A stretch of DNA of 64,000 bases from Micromonospora sp. CB01531 (lineage in GTDB: Bacteria > Actinomycetota > Actinomycetes > Mycobacteriales > Micromonosporaceae): assembly GCF_001905095.1 (NCBI RefSeq), contig NZ_LWLS01000079.1:1-64000 (forward strand), given 5' to 3'. The first letter of the stretch is position 1. Each line of letters opens with the position of its first letter. The notes beneath the pieces were generated by a model that had not been told where the DNA came from, did not search any database, and saw only the letters and a list, made by a program, of their open reading frames with translations. Both the position numbers and the translations under genes were made by a program. Positions 32,524 through 43,474 of this stretch are shown one piece after another.

Positions 32524-33327
32524 TCAGTAGCGGCTGAGGTTCTGCGCGGGGCAGAGCACGATGCGGGGCATGAGTTCGGGCTTCAACCAGGTGAGCACAC
32601 TCACCAGGTCGCCGTGTGAGAGGCTGACGCAGCCGGCGGTGGGGCCGGACGGTGTCCGGCTGAACTCGTGCAGGAAGATCCCGCTGCCGGCGCCGGGCAC
32701 CGGTGTGGCGACGTTCGGGGCCATGTTGTACGTGATCACGGCGAAGTGCGTGTAGGCCGGCGTTTCCCGCCAGAGGGCCTCGCTGTAGCCGCCGGGGTTG
32801 GTGGCCGTGTGCTGGAAGCTGTTGTAGGCCGGCGAATCCGGGTTCTCGTTCCACCAGTCGTTGGTCACCAGCCGGTGGTAGGGGTAGCTGACGCCCGGGT
32901 TGGCCGCGATGCCGTACATCGTCGGGCCGATGGAGTAGACGCCGGTCGGCGTGTTGGGGACGCCCTCGAGGTGGTTGTCGCTGAAGCCGTTGCTGCCGAT
33001 CCGGGCGGCCAGCGGCGCGGAGATCGGGGTCCAGACGCCGCGGATCCGCTGGAACGTCTCCAACGTGGCATAGGTGGTGGTGTAGCTGTTCCCCGTGACG
33101 ATGATGACCTGCTGTGTTGTCGGCGGCAGGGTGGTCAGGCGGGCGGCCTTGTTGTCCGGGGCGACCGGCCACTTGCGCTTGGGACCGGGCAGGACGGTGT
33201 CACTGGTGGCCGTGGCGCCCCTGGGTCGGGCCGCTGCGGGGGTCGGGCCGGAGGCGAGGACGGGCGCCGCCAGGCCGGCCGCTGCCGCACCGATGAACAG
33301 AGATCTCCGCTTCATTCGGGGGATCAT
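32524..33327 (-). CDS. Exported L,D-transpeptidase (YkuD-type) family protein
   Basis: 267 aa. A Tat- or Sec-type signal (MKRRSLFIGAAAAGLAAPVL) is followed by a Pro/Lys-rich linker. The catalytic domain ends with LHEFSRTPSGPTAGCVSLSH, where His and the Cys in AGCVSL match the YkuD active site, although the usual HGC is AGC here. It would crosslink or modify peptidoglycan on the outer face. ATG 33327 and ATG 33315 are both possible starts; neither has a strong ribosome site. A hairpin (33334-33366) lies just upstream. Confidence 0.82.
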   Translation of the reverse strand: MIPRMKRRSLFIGAAAAGLAAPVLASGPTPAAARPRGATATSDTVLPGPKRKWPVAPDNKAARLTTLPPTTQQVIIVTGNSYTTTYATLETFQRIRGVWTPISAPLAARIGSNGFSDNHLEGVPNTPTGVYSIGPTMYGIAANPGVSYPYHRLVTNDWWNENPDSPAYNSFQHTATNPGGYSEALWRETPAYTHFAVITYNMAPNVATPVPGAGSGIFLHEFSRTPSGPTAGCVSLSHGDLVSVLTWLKPELMPRIVLCPAQNLSRY

Positions 33328-33428
33328 CGCACTTCGCGCTTATCCGCACAGTCCCGCGAAGCGCGACTTTTCGCACAATCTGCCAGTGGGGCGCCGGAGA
33401 CGGGAGACGAGCGGGAGACGCCGGGGTG

Positions 33429-33464
33429 GGTCAGGACCGGGTCCGCAACTCCCCGGTCCTGACC
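33429..33464. terminator. Strong inverted repeat, terminator-like
   Basis: Perfect 13-bp stem GGTCAGGACCGGG/CCCGGTCCTGACC with a 10-base loop. It overlaps the stop codon of the candidate 47-aa frame on the minus strand. Confidence 0.5.
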
Positions 33465-33574
33465 TCCAGCCGTCCGGCGTGGTAGCGGAATTCGCCGTTG
33501 CGAGCGCGGCGGGCGTGGCACGCGCCCACGCCGGGCTCAACACGGCGAGCCGGCCCGCCTGCACTCAGCTCCAC
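33431..33574 (-). CDS. Doubtful 47-aa small protein
   Basis: GTG 33574 to TGA 33433-33431 reads VELSAGGPARRVEPG, then a basic middle, ending EFRYHAGRLEVRTGELRTRS. A TAGTTG hexamer lies six bases before the GTG, the same arrangement as other likely leaderless genes here. No family is recognised. The frame is short, and its end forms one arm of the 33429-33464 hairpin, so it may be chance or a gene remnant. Confidence 0.2.
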   Translation of the reverse strand: MELSAGGPARRVEPGVGACHARRARNGEFRYHAGRLEVRTGELRTRS

Positions 33575-33735
33575 GGTGCCCAACTACCGGACTTCGGTGC
33601 GTCCCCGGCTCACCCCGAAGAGTCGTGAACGCGGGCTCAGGTTAGGCACCTTCTCGCAGGGCGAACAAGCTTCCCCAGCGCCGGCAGAATGTGATTGATG
33701 CCAATGTCGAAATACGGCATGTTCGTGTAACAGGG

Positions 33736-34527
33736 TCAGCTGGGCTGGCGCTGTTTGTCCACGAGGTGTCCGTCGTGCGTCGCGGGCGGCGGGACCGGAC
33801 GTAGGCCGCCGGCCGCGGCGGCTCCGGCGATCAACGCGAGCGCCCCCAGGTGCAGCAGCCGCACCCCGGCCGGCGCCGGTACGGCGGCCGCGGGCAGGCC
33901 GGGCAGCAGCAACGCCCCGAGCGCGGCCACCGGCAGCGCGACCGCCCAGAACCGGCCGGGCCGGGCCGGCGGCGCGGGTGGTCGTACGCCGTCGAAGATC
34001 TCCTGCCGGCGGGCGACCCGCACCGCCAGAGCGACCACGACGACGGCGCCCGCCACCGTGCCGAGCACATCGGAGAACTGCCACCAGTAGAGCCCGGTCA
34101 GGGCGTGGAAGTCCGCGATGCCCAGCAGCCGCGGCCAGCGGTCACTGTGGGTCACCCGGTCCCAGCCGACGTGGCTGAACGCACCGATCAGCGCCGAGCA
34201 GACGGTGACCTGCCAGGGATGCCGGACCCCGCCCAGCGCGGCGTAATCCCGCCAGGCGAAGAGACGCTCGCCGGGCAGGTGCACCGCGATGCCGGCGATC
34301 ACCCGGCGGACGATCCAGGCGTACGCGAGCGCGACCGGCAGGCACCACCACAGCAGCCCGCCGAGGGTGTGCGTACGCTGACCGAGCTCGAACCGGGTGC
34401 CGGTGAACAGGTAGCCGACGTCCGGCGCGACGGCGCCGGTGGCCAGGGCGACCCCGTCGAACCAGCGCGGTCGCCACAGCTTCAGCGGCAGCACGGGCGC
34501 CAGATGCGAGGGAAAGGTCAACGGCAC
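33736..34527 (-). CDS. DUF4184 family membrane protein
   Basis: 263 aa. The N-terminus MPLTFPSHLAPVLPLKLWRP and ALATGAVAPDVGYLF are diagnostic of DUF4184. GAFSHVGWDRVTHSDRWPR is the second conserved block, with His/Asp residues reminiscent of metal-dependent membrane hydrolases. About six to seven hydrophobic segments. Function is unknown. It ends at 33736, and the HAD gene stops 21 bases upstream of its start, so the two may be co-transcribed on the minus strand. Confidence 0.87.
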   Translation of the reverse strand: MPLTFPSHLAPVLPLKLWRPRWFDGVALATGAVAPDVGYLFTGTRFELGQRTHTLGGLLWWCLPVALAYAWIVRRVIAGIAVHLPGERLFAWRDYAALGGVRHPWQVTVCSALIGAFSHVGWDRVTHSDRWPRLLGIADFHALTGLYWWQFSDVLGTVAGAVVVVALAVRVARRQEIFDGVRPPAPPARPGRFWAVALPVAALGALLLPGLPAAAVPAPAGVRLLHLGALALIAGAAAAGGLRPVPPPATHDGHLVDKQRQPS

Positions 34528-34548
34528 AGGCGGGACGTTACCCGCCGA

Positions 34549-35247
34549 TCAGAAGTGCTGGCGCAGGTCGGGGAAAGCGGCCAACCGGATCACCCCATGG
34601 TCGCCCGGGTCGAGCTCGTCGTGCTCCAGCACCCAGGTGTTCTCGTTCGGGATGAAGACCGCGTTCATGCCGGCGGCCCGAGCGGGCAGGATGTCCGAGC
34701 GCGGGGAGTTGCCGATCATCCACGCGCCGGCCGGGTCGAAGCCGTGCTCGCGGGCCAACCAGCGATAGGTGTCCGCGTCCTTCTCCCGCACGATGTGCGC
34801 GGCCCGGAAGTGGTGCAGCAGCCCGGAGGCGTCGAGCTTGCGCTGCTGCTCCTCCCGCTCCCCCTTGGTGAGCAGCAGCAGCTCGTGCCGGGTGGCCAGG
34901 TCGTCCAGGGTCTCCGCCACGCCGGGCATCAGCTCCACCTGGTGACCCACCAGCGCCGCCGCGAGCCCCTCGATCTCGGCGCGCTCCCGCTCCGTCGCCG
35001 GGCGCTCGCGCAGCTTCTCCAGGCACTCGCCCAGGCTGTGCAGGAAGACCTTGCTGCCGTAGCCGTGCGCGACGGCGTTCGCCCGCTCGATGTCGTCGAG
35101 GACGGCCCGGATCTCCGCCCGGTCCAGCGTCGGGTGGTCCAGCCAGGCGAGGAAGTCGTCGATCACCCGCTCGAAGAGGACGTTGTTCTCCCAGAGCGTG
35201 TCGTCGGCGTCGAAGACGAGCACCTTGGCCTCCCGGCGCTGTCGCAT
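34549..35247 (-). CDS. HAD-superfamily hydrolase
   Basis: 232 aa. HAD motif I is VLVFDADDTLWENN (nucleophile and acid Asp), motif II is ELLLLTKGE, and motifs III/IV are in REKDADTYRWLAREHG and WMIGNSPRSDILPARAAGM. The cap is helical and inserted after motif I, as in class I phosphatases. Likely a small-molecule phosphatase; the substrate is unknown. ATG 35247 has GGGGAAGGGG about eight bases upstream and starts just before motif I. Confidence 0.9.
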   Translation of the reverse strand: MRQRREAKVLVFDADDTLWENNVLFERVIDDFLAWLDHPTLDRAEIRAVLDDIERANAVAHGYGSKVFLHSLGECLEKLRERPATERERAEIEGLAAALVGHQVELMPGVAETLDDLATRHELLLLTKGEREEQQRKLDASGLLHHFRAAHIVREKDADTYRWLAREHGFDPAGAWMIGNSPRSDILPARAAGMNAVFIPNENTWVLEHDELDPGDHGVIRLAAFPDLRQHF

Positions 35248-35332
35248 CGCGTACCCCTTCCCCTGACCGGACCGGGACACGCTACTGCGCGAGGACAGCC
35301 GCGACATCCGGGTTTCCGACCGCGGCGGCGCG

Positions 35333-38020
<2,688 letters not shown>

Positions 38021-38107
38021 TTGCACATCTTCGACGCCGCCTGGGTACTTCACCACAGCGGCCATTGTCGTCGTGGCGTGTAGCACCTCGCCGCCGGTGG
38101 AGGAAAG

Positions 38108-40045
38108 TTGATCGAGATTCGCTTCGGCCCGCAGGTCTGCGGCGACCTCGCCGCCGGGTCGGCCCGGGAGTGGCTGGTCACCGACGGCCGGGGCGGCTAC
38201 GCCATGGGTACGGTCAGCGGCCTGCGCACCCGCCGCTACCACGGACTGCTCGTGGTGGCCGGGGAAACCCCCGCCTCCCGGAAGGTGGGCCTGGTCAGCC
38301 TGGACCCGGTGGTGACCCTCCCCTCCGGGCAGCGGGTCCGGCTGGGCGCCCACGAGTGGTCCTCCGGGGTGGTCGACCCGCGCGGCTACGAACTGCTCGA
38401 GCGGTTCGACCTGGTCGACGGGGTGCCGCGCTGGCGGTGGCGGATCGGCGACGTGGTGATCGAGCGGGAGATCGCCATGGCCTACGGCCGGCCCTGCGTG
38501 GCGGTGGTGCACCGGCTGGTCTCCGGCGGCCCGGTGCGGCTGGACCTGGCGGCGGCCTGCACCTGGCGGGACGCGCACGGGGAGCGCCGGGCGGACGGGC
38601 CGACCCCACGGCTGGAGCCGGCGGCCGGCGGGGCGGTGGTCGAGCGCGCCTTCCGGCTGGCCGGGCCGGACTGGGCGCCCGAGGGGCAGTGGTGGCTCGG
38701 CATACGCCACCGGGAGGAGGCGGCCCGCGGCCTCAACCCGGACGAGGACCTCTGGTACGCGGGCCGCTTCTCCGGCACCCTGGACGCCCCCGGCGACACC
38801 GTCCCAGTGCTGGCCTGGGCGGACGACCTAGCCGAGGAGCCGCCGCCGGCGACCACGCTGGTCGAGGCGGCGCGACGGCGCAACCGGGCGGTGGTGGCCA
38901 CGGCGAAACCGGACGACCCGGTGGCGGCGACCCTGGCCCTGGCGGCCGACGCGTTCGTGGTCAGCACCAGCACCGGGCCCGACGTGGTGGCCGGCTACCC
39001 GTGGTTCGGCGCCTGGTCACGGGACACCATGACCTCCTACGAGGGCCTGTTCCTGGCCACCAACCGGGCGGACGAGGGGCGGGCGCTGCTGCGCGCGTAC
39101 GCGGCGACGCTGTCGGAGGGGATGCTGTCCAACACCGCCGACACGGGGCGGGTGGAGTACAACACGGTCGACGCGACGCTGTGGTTCCTGCACGCGGTGA
39201 CCCGGCACGTCACCGTCACCGGCGACACCGACCTCGGCGACGAGCTGCTGCCCGCGCTGCACGAGGTGGTGCAGGCACACCTGGCCGGCACCCGCTACGG
39301 CATCCGCGCCGACCCGACGGACGGACTGATCACCCAGGGCGGCACTCCCGGCACCGCGCTGACCTGGATGGATGCCCGGGTGCACGGAGTGCCGGTGACG
39401 CCGCGTACCGGCAAGCCGGTGGAGGTCAACGCGCTCTGGGTCAACGGACTGGCCGGGGTCGCCGAGCTGACCGAGCTGGTCGGGCGGGACGCCAGCGCGC
39501 TGTGGGGACTGCACACCCGGGCGTCGGCCGCGTTCCGGGCGCGGTTCCCCGCGCCGGTGGGCTGGCTGCACGACGCGGTGGACGCGCCCGCCCCGGCGTA
39601 CCCCCTCGGTGGGGCGGCGCACCACGACGACGACCTGCTCCGCCCCAACCAACTGCTCGCCTGGTCGCTGCCGTACGCCCCCCTCGAACCGGACCCGGCG
39701 GCGCTGCGCCGCATCGCCGAGGCGCTGCTCACCCCGCTCGGCCCGCGCAGCCTCGCCCCCGACTCCCCCGGCTACATGGGCCGGCACCGGGGCGGGCCGG
39801 CGGAGCGGGACGCCGCCTACCACCAGGGGACCGTCTGGCCGTGGCTGATCGGGCCGTTCGCCGACGCGTACCGCCGGGCGGGCCTGCCCACCGACGACCT
39901 GTTCGTGGGGCTTGACGGGCATCTGACGGAGTTCGGCCTGGGCTCGGTGAGCGAGACCGCCGACGGCGACCCGCCGCACACCGCCACCGGCTGCCCGTTC
40001 CAGGCCTGGTCGGTCGCCGAGTTGCTCCGCGTCCGCCGGCGCTGA
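38108..40045 (+). CDS. Amylo-alpha-1,6-glucosidase (glycogen debranching type)
   Basis: 645 aa. The N-terminal GDE_N domain shows REWLVTDGRGGYAMGTVSGL and TRRYHGLLVVAGETPA. The catalytic (alpha/alpha)6 domain has AGYPWFGAWSRDTMTSYEGL, NTADTGRVEYNTVDATLWF, TPGTALTWMDARVHGVPVTP, KPVEVNALWVNGLA and YHQGTVWPWLIGPFADAY. It hydrolyses alpha-1,6 branch stubs in glycogen-like glucans. The start is TTG 38108 with GGAGGAAAG just before it. It is followed by a GT4 gene (147-base gap), and a GH63-like gene is divergent. Confidence 0.92.
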   Translation: MIEIRFGPQVCGDLAAGSAREWLVTDGRGGYAMGTVSGLRTRRYHGLLVVAGETPASRKVGLVSLDPVVTLPSGQRVRLGAHEWSSGVVDPRGYELLERFDLVDGVPRWRWRIGDVVIEREIAMAYGRPCVAVVHRLVSGGPVRLDLAAACTWRDAHGERRADGPTPRLEPAAGGAVVERAFRLAGPDWAPEGQWWLGIRHREEAARGLNPDEDLWYAGRFSGTLDAPGDTVPVLAWADDLAEEPPPATTLVEAARRRNRAVVATAKPDDPVAATLALAADAFVVSTSTGPDVVAGYPWFGAWSRDTMTSYEGLFLATNRADEGRALLRAYAATLSEGMLSNTADTGRVEYNTVDATLWFLHAVTRHVTVTGDTDLGDELLPALHEVVQAHLAGTRYGIRADPTDGLITQGGTPGTALTWMDARVHGVPVTPRTGKPVEVNALWVNGLAGVAELTELVGRDASALWGLHTRASAAFRARFPAPVGWLHDAVDAPAPAYPLGGAAHHDDDLLRPNQLLAWSLPYAPLEPDPAALRRIAEALLTPLGPRSLAPDSPGYMGRHRGGPAERDAAYHQGTVWPWLIGPFADAYRRAGLPTDDLFVGLDGHLTEFGLGSVSETADGDPPHTATGCPFQAWSVAELLRVRRR

Positions 40046-40192
40046 CCACGCGTTACATCCCGGCAATCAGCGCGTCTCCGCCGGTTATCGACCGCTCGGC
40101 AGGATGGGCTGCGACCCCGGGCGCGGACGGCGGGCCCCCGGTGCGGTGGGCGGCCGTGGCGTGGCGCGGGAGACACAACTCAAGGGGGCCGC

Positions 40193-41518
40193 ATGTCCGC
40201 TGACGCCGAAGTGATCGACCTCCAGCCCGCCCGGCACCTGCGGGTGCTGATGCTCTCCTGGGAATACCCGCCCGTGCTGGTCGGTGGACTCGGCCGCCAC
40301 GTGCACGCCCTCTCCGTCGCGCTGGCCGCCGCCGGACACGACGTCACCGTCGTCACCCGGCACGCCGAGGGCGCACCCCTGGAGGAGTACGCCGACGGGG
40401 TGCGGATCCTGCGAGCGGCCGAGGACCCGGTCCGGTTCCCACTCGCCACCGACTCGCTGCTGGCCTGGACCATGGCGTTCAACCACACCCTCACCCGGGC
40501 CGCGCTGCGCGCCGCCGAGTCCGGCGGGTACGACGTCATCCACGCCCACGACTGGCTGGTCGCGCACACCGCGGTCACCCTGGCCGAGCACCTCGACCTA
40601 CCCCTGGTCACCACGATCCACGCCACCGAGGCCGGCCGGCACCAGGGCTGGCTGCCCGAGGAGATGAACCGCACCATCCACGGCGTCGAGCACTGGCTGA
40701 GCAACGCCTCGGCCCGAGTGATCGCCTGCTCCGGCTACATGCGCGACCAGGTGACGCGGCTGTTCGACGTGCCGATCGGGTCGATCGACGTGGTGCCCAA
40801 CGGGGTCGACGACCGCGCCTGGCGGGCCCGCCCCCGGGCGGTCGCCTCCGCCCGCGCCCGCTTCGCCGACACCGGTCCCCTGGTCGGGTACGCGGGCCGA
40901 CTGGTCTACGAGAAGGGCGTGCAGCACCTGATGCACGCGGTGCCGTACCTGCGGGACCGGCACCCGGGGCTGCGCGTGGTGATCGCCGGCGACGGGCCGT
41001 ACCGGGAGGAGCTGGTCGACCAGGCGCGACAACTGCACCTCGGGGAGACCGTCCGGTTCGCCGGCTTCATGGACACCACCCAACTGCCCGCGGTGCTCGC
41101 CGCCACCGACGCCACCGTCGTCCCGAGCCTCTACGAGCCGTTCGGCATGGTCGCCCTGGAGGCGGCCGCCGCCGGAGCACCGCTCGCGGTGGCGCACACC
41201 GGCGGACTCGCCGAGATCGTCGAGCCCGGCATCACCGGGCTCACCTTCCCGCACAGCGACCCGGACGCCCTGGCCGGCGCCGTCGACCGGCTCCTCGGCG
41301 ACGAGGTCTTCGCCCGCCGGGTGGCCCGCCGCGCCCGCACCATGGTCGCCGAGCGGTACGGCTGGGCCACCGTCGCCGCCCGGACCGCCGGCAGCTACGC
41401 CGCAGCCCGCCGCGAGCACGACACGTTCCGGGCCAGCCGGGCGGCCGCGCTGCTGACCGGCGGTCGAGCCGCCATCACCATCCCGGACGGAAATCTGCTG
41501 GCCGAGGCCGCGAGCTGA
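40193..41518 (+). CDS. GT4 glycosyltransferase, glycogen-synthase-like
   Basis: 441 aa GT-B fold. LRVLMLSWEYPPVLVGGLGRH is the N-terminal Rossmann start typical of starch/glycogen synthase relatives. DVIHAHDWLVAHTAVTLAEH and IDVVPNGVD follow. The donor-binding domain has GYAGRLVYEKGVQHLMHAVP and SLYEPFGMVALEAAAAGAPL (E-x7-E). It probably transfers glucose from a nucleotide sugar, and context with debranching enzymes supports glucan synthesis. ATG 40193 follows AAGGGGG. It may share a transcript with the debranching gene. Confidence 0.9.
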   Translation: MSADAEVIDLQPARHLRVLMLSWEYPPVLVGGLGRHVHALSVALAAAGHDVTVVTRHAEGAPLEEYADGVRILRAAEDPVRFPLATDSLLAWTMAFNHTLTRAALRAAESGGYDVIHAHDWLVAHTAVTLAEHLDLPLVTTIHATEAGRHQGWLPEEMNRTIHGVEHWLSNASARVIACSGYMRDQVTRLFDVPIGSIDVVPNGVDDRAWRARPRAVASARARFADTGPLVGYAGRLVYEKGVQHLMHAVPYLRDRHPGLRVVIAGDGPYREELVDQARQLHLGETVRFAGFMDTTQLPAVLAATDATVVPSLYEPFGMVALEAAAAGAPLAVAHTGGLAEIVEPGITGLTFPHSDPDALAGAVDRLLGDEVFARRVARRARTMVAERYGWATVAARTAGSYAAARREHDTFRASRAAALLTGGRAAITIPDGNLLAEAAS

Positions 41519-41651
41519 CGCGCGTCGCATCGCCGACAGATCCGCCCGGCACGCGGCGGCATACTGCCTGGTGATCCGACTGGTCCGCCGGGCCGGTCCC
41601 GCCCCTCTCCTCAGTGGACCGTCCGGGTGATGCCCCTCCACCCGGCGCCTT

Positions 41652-41669
41652 AACTACAGTGACGTAGTT
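41652..41669. promoter_or_regulatory. Palindromic operator candidate AACTAC-N6-GTAGTT
   Basis: Perfect 6-bp arms with an agtgac centre, 37 bases before the DUF457-type gene. The TACnnnnnnGTA core resembles sites bound by TetR- or BlaI-like dimers. It overlaps a TAGTTT hexamer that could be a -10. No regulator gene is adjacent. Confidence 0.5.
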
Positions 41670-41705
41670 TTGTCGATCAAGACCTCTGGGGAAGGGCGAA
41701 CCGAG

Positions 41706-42515
41706 ATGATGGGACCGTCCCACGCGCTGTCCGGCGCGGCGGTGTGGCTGACCGGCTCCTGGGCGCTGGACCAGTTCGCCGACTACCACCAGACACCGCT
41801 GGCGCTCGCGGTGGGCACGGCGGTCTGCGCGGGCGGAGCGCTCTTCCCCGACCTCGACCTCTCCGGCAAGGTGACCCGCAACCAGGGCGGCGCCACCGTG
41901 GCCCGCACCTTCGGCGTGGTCAGCCTGTTCATCGCCGAGGTGGTGGAGAAGCTCTCGCTGGGCGTCTACTACGCCACGAAGCTCAGCAAGGATCCGAAGC
42001 GCAACAACGGGCACCGGACGTTGACCCACACCATCCCGTTCACTGTGCTGGTCGGCTGGGGCACCACCGCACTCTGCGCCCACTACGGCAAGTGGGCGGT
42101 GGTCAGCATCCTCTTCTTCATGATCGGGCTGGCGCTGCGCGGCCTCTTCGACGGGTGGGCCGAGCGGGCCGGCTGGGTGATCGTCACCCTCGTGTCGGCC
42201 GGGGCCGCCTGGTTCACCTTCGCCAACCTCCCCGGCGACCGGGGCTATCCGCTCATCGGCACGGCGGTCGGCGTGGGCTGCTTCGTGCATATCCTCGGCG
42301 ACATGATCACCCGGGCCGGGGTGCCGATCCTCTGGCCGATCCCGATCAAGCGGCGGATGTGGACGATGATCGGCCTGCCCAACAGCATCGCGCTGCGGAC
42401 CGGGAGCAAGGCCGAGACCATCGTGCTGCGGGCGGCGATGACCATCCTCGCGGTGCTCGCCGCGGTGGGGCTGGTCGCCCCGTCGGTGCTGCAACGGTTC
42501 AACATCCAGGTGTGA
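41706..42515 (+). CDS. Membrane-bound metal-dependent hydrolase (DUF457/YdjM-like)
   Basis: 269 aa. N-terminal MMGPSHALSGAAVWLTGSWA with the His of PSH, then CAGGALFPDLDLSGKV, RNNGHRTLTHTIPFTV and a later HILGDMITRAGVPIL: the His/Asp motif set of the LexA-regulated, membrane-bound DUF457 hydrolases. About seven hydrophobic helices. The substrate is unknown. ATG 41706 (tandem ATGATG) follows GGGGAAGGG by about ten bases. An inverted-repeat operator lies upstream. The stop overlaps the amidohydrolase start (GTGA). Confidence 0.87.
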   Translation: MMGPSHALSGAAVWLTGSWALDQFADYHQTPLALAVGTAVCAGGALFPDLDLSGKVTRNQGGATVARTFGVVSLFIAEVVEKLSLGVYYATKLSKDPKRNNGHRTLTHTIPFTVLVGWGTTALCAHYGKWAVVSILFFMIGLALRGLFDGWAERAGWVIVTLVSAGAAWFTFANLPGDRGYPLIGTAVGVGCFVHILGDMITRAGVPILWPIPIKRRMWTMIGLPNSIALRTGSKAETIVLRAAMTILAVLAAVGLVAPSVLQRFNIQV

Positions 42516-43474
42516 CCTCATTCGACGGGCCGGCCGCCGCGTCGCCGGCGGCGGCCGGGCCGGCGGACCACGCCCGCCCGCCGGCCGAGGACGCCGCGGT
42601 GCCGGCGTTCTGGCGGCGGCTGGGCCTGCCCGGGCTCGCCGACGTGCACACCCACTTCCTGCCGCCCCGGCTGCTGCGGAAGGTGTGGGCGTACTTCGAC
42701 GCGGCCGGCCCGCTGGTCGGCACCGAGTGGCCGATCCGGTACCGGTGGAGCGACACCGAGCGGGTGGCCCACCTGCGCCGGCTCGGCGTCCGGGCGTTCA
42801 CCGCGCTGGCGTACCCGCACCGGCCCGGGATGGCGGAGTCGCTGAACCGGTGGACGCTCGCCTTCGCCGCCCGCACCCCCGGCTGCCTCCCCTCGGCCAC
42901 CGTCTTCCCGGAACCCGGCGCGGTCCGCTACGTCGCGGAGGCGCTGCATGCCGGAGCGCGGGTGTTCAAGGTGCACATCCAGGTGGGTGCGTTCCGGCCC
43001 ACGGACCCGGCGCTCGATCCCGTATGGGGGTTGCTGGCCGAGGCCGGGGTGCCGGTGGTGGTGCACGCCGGGCACGCGCCGGTCGGCACCGCCCACACCG
43101 GACCGGAACCGTTCGCGGCGGTGCTCGCCCGGCATCCCCGGCTGGCCGCGATCGTGGCGCACCTGGGTGCGCCGGACTACGCCGCCTTCCTGGATCTCGC
43201 GGAGCGGTATGAGCGGGTGTGCCTGGACACCACCATGGCGTTCACCTCGTTCTTCGACCGCTTCGAGCCGTTCCCGGCGGCGGACCTGCCCCGGCTGCGT
43301 GAGCTGGGGCTGGCCGGGAAGGTGCTGCTGGGCACCGACTTCCCGAACATCCCCTACCCGTACGCGGAGCAGCTCGCCGGGCTGGAACGGCTCGACCTCG
43401 GGGACGACTGGCTGCGGGCTGTCTGCTGGGGCAACGCCGCCGCCCTGTTTGCGCTGCGCTGGCCTCGGAGTTAG
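42512..43474 (+). CDS. Amidohydrolase family protein (Amidohydro_2 type)
   Basis: 320 aa. TIM-barrel metal hydrolase motifs: LADVHTHFLPPRLLRKV near residue 45 (HxH), ARVFKVHIQVGAFRPTDP, VVVHAGHAPVG, AIVAHLGAPDYAAFLDLA and KVLLGTDFPNIPYPY (the final metal Asp). It belongs with the PF04909 decarboxylases and hydrolases; the substrate is unknown. GTG 42512 overlaps the upstream stop, so the two are coupled. Its own stop overlaps the convergent epimerase stop by four bases. Confidence 0.87.
   Translation: MTSFDGPAAASPAAAGPADHARPPAEDAAVPAFWRRLGLPGLADVHTHFLPPRLLRKVWAYFDAAGPLVGTEWPIRYRWSDTERVAHLRRLGVRAFTALAYPHRPGMAESLNRWTLAFAARTPGCLPSATVFPEPGAVRYVAEALHAGARVFKVHIQVGAFRPTDPALDPVWGLLAEAGVPVVVHAGHAPVGTAHTGPEPFAAVLARHPRLAAIVAHLGAPDYAAFLDLAERYERVCLDTTMAFTSFFDRFEPFPAADLPRLRELGLAGKVLLGTDFPNIPYPYAEQLAGLERLDLGDDWLRAVCWGNAAALFALRWPRS

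Larger units (their letters stand above)
33328..33735. other. Largely non-coding interval with two hairpins
   Basis: About 400 bases. TCGCGCTT (33334-33341) pairs with AAGCGCGA (33359-33366) just upstream of the transpeptidase start, possibly a 5' leader structure. A 13-bp stem is at 33429-33464. The 33690-33730 stretch is lower in GC (gatgccaatgtcgaaatacggcat) and contains an ATGCC/GGCAT inverted repeat. Apart from one doubtful 47-codon frame, nothing looks coding. Confidence 0.35.
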
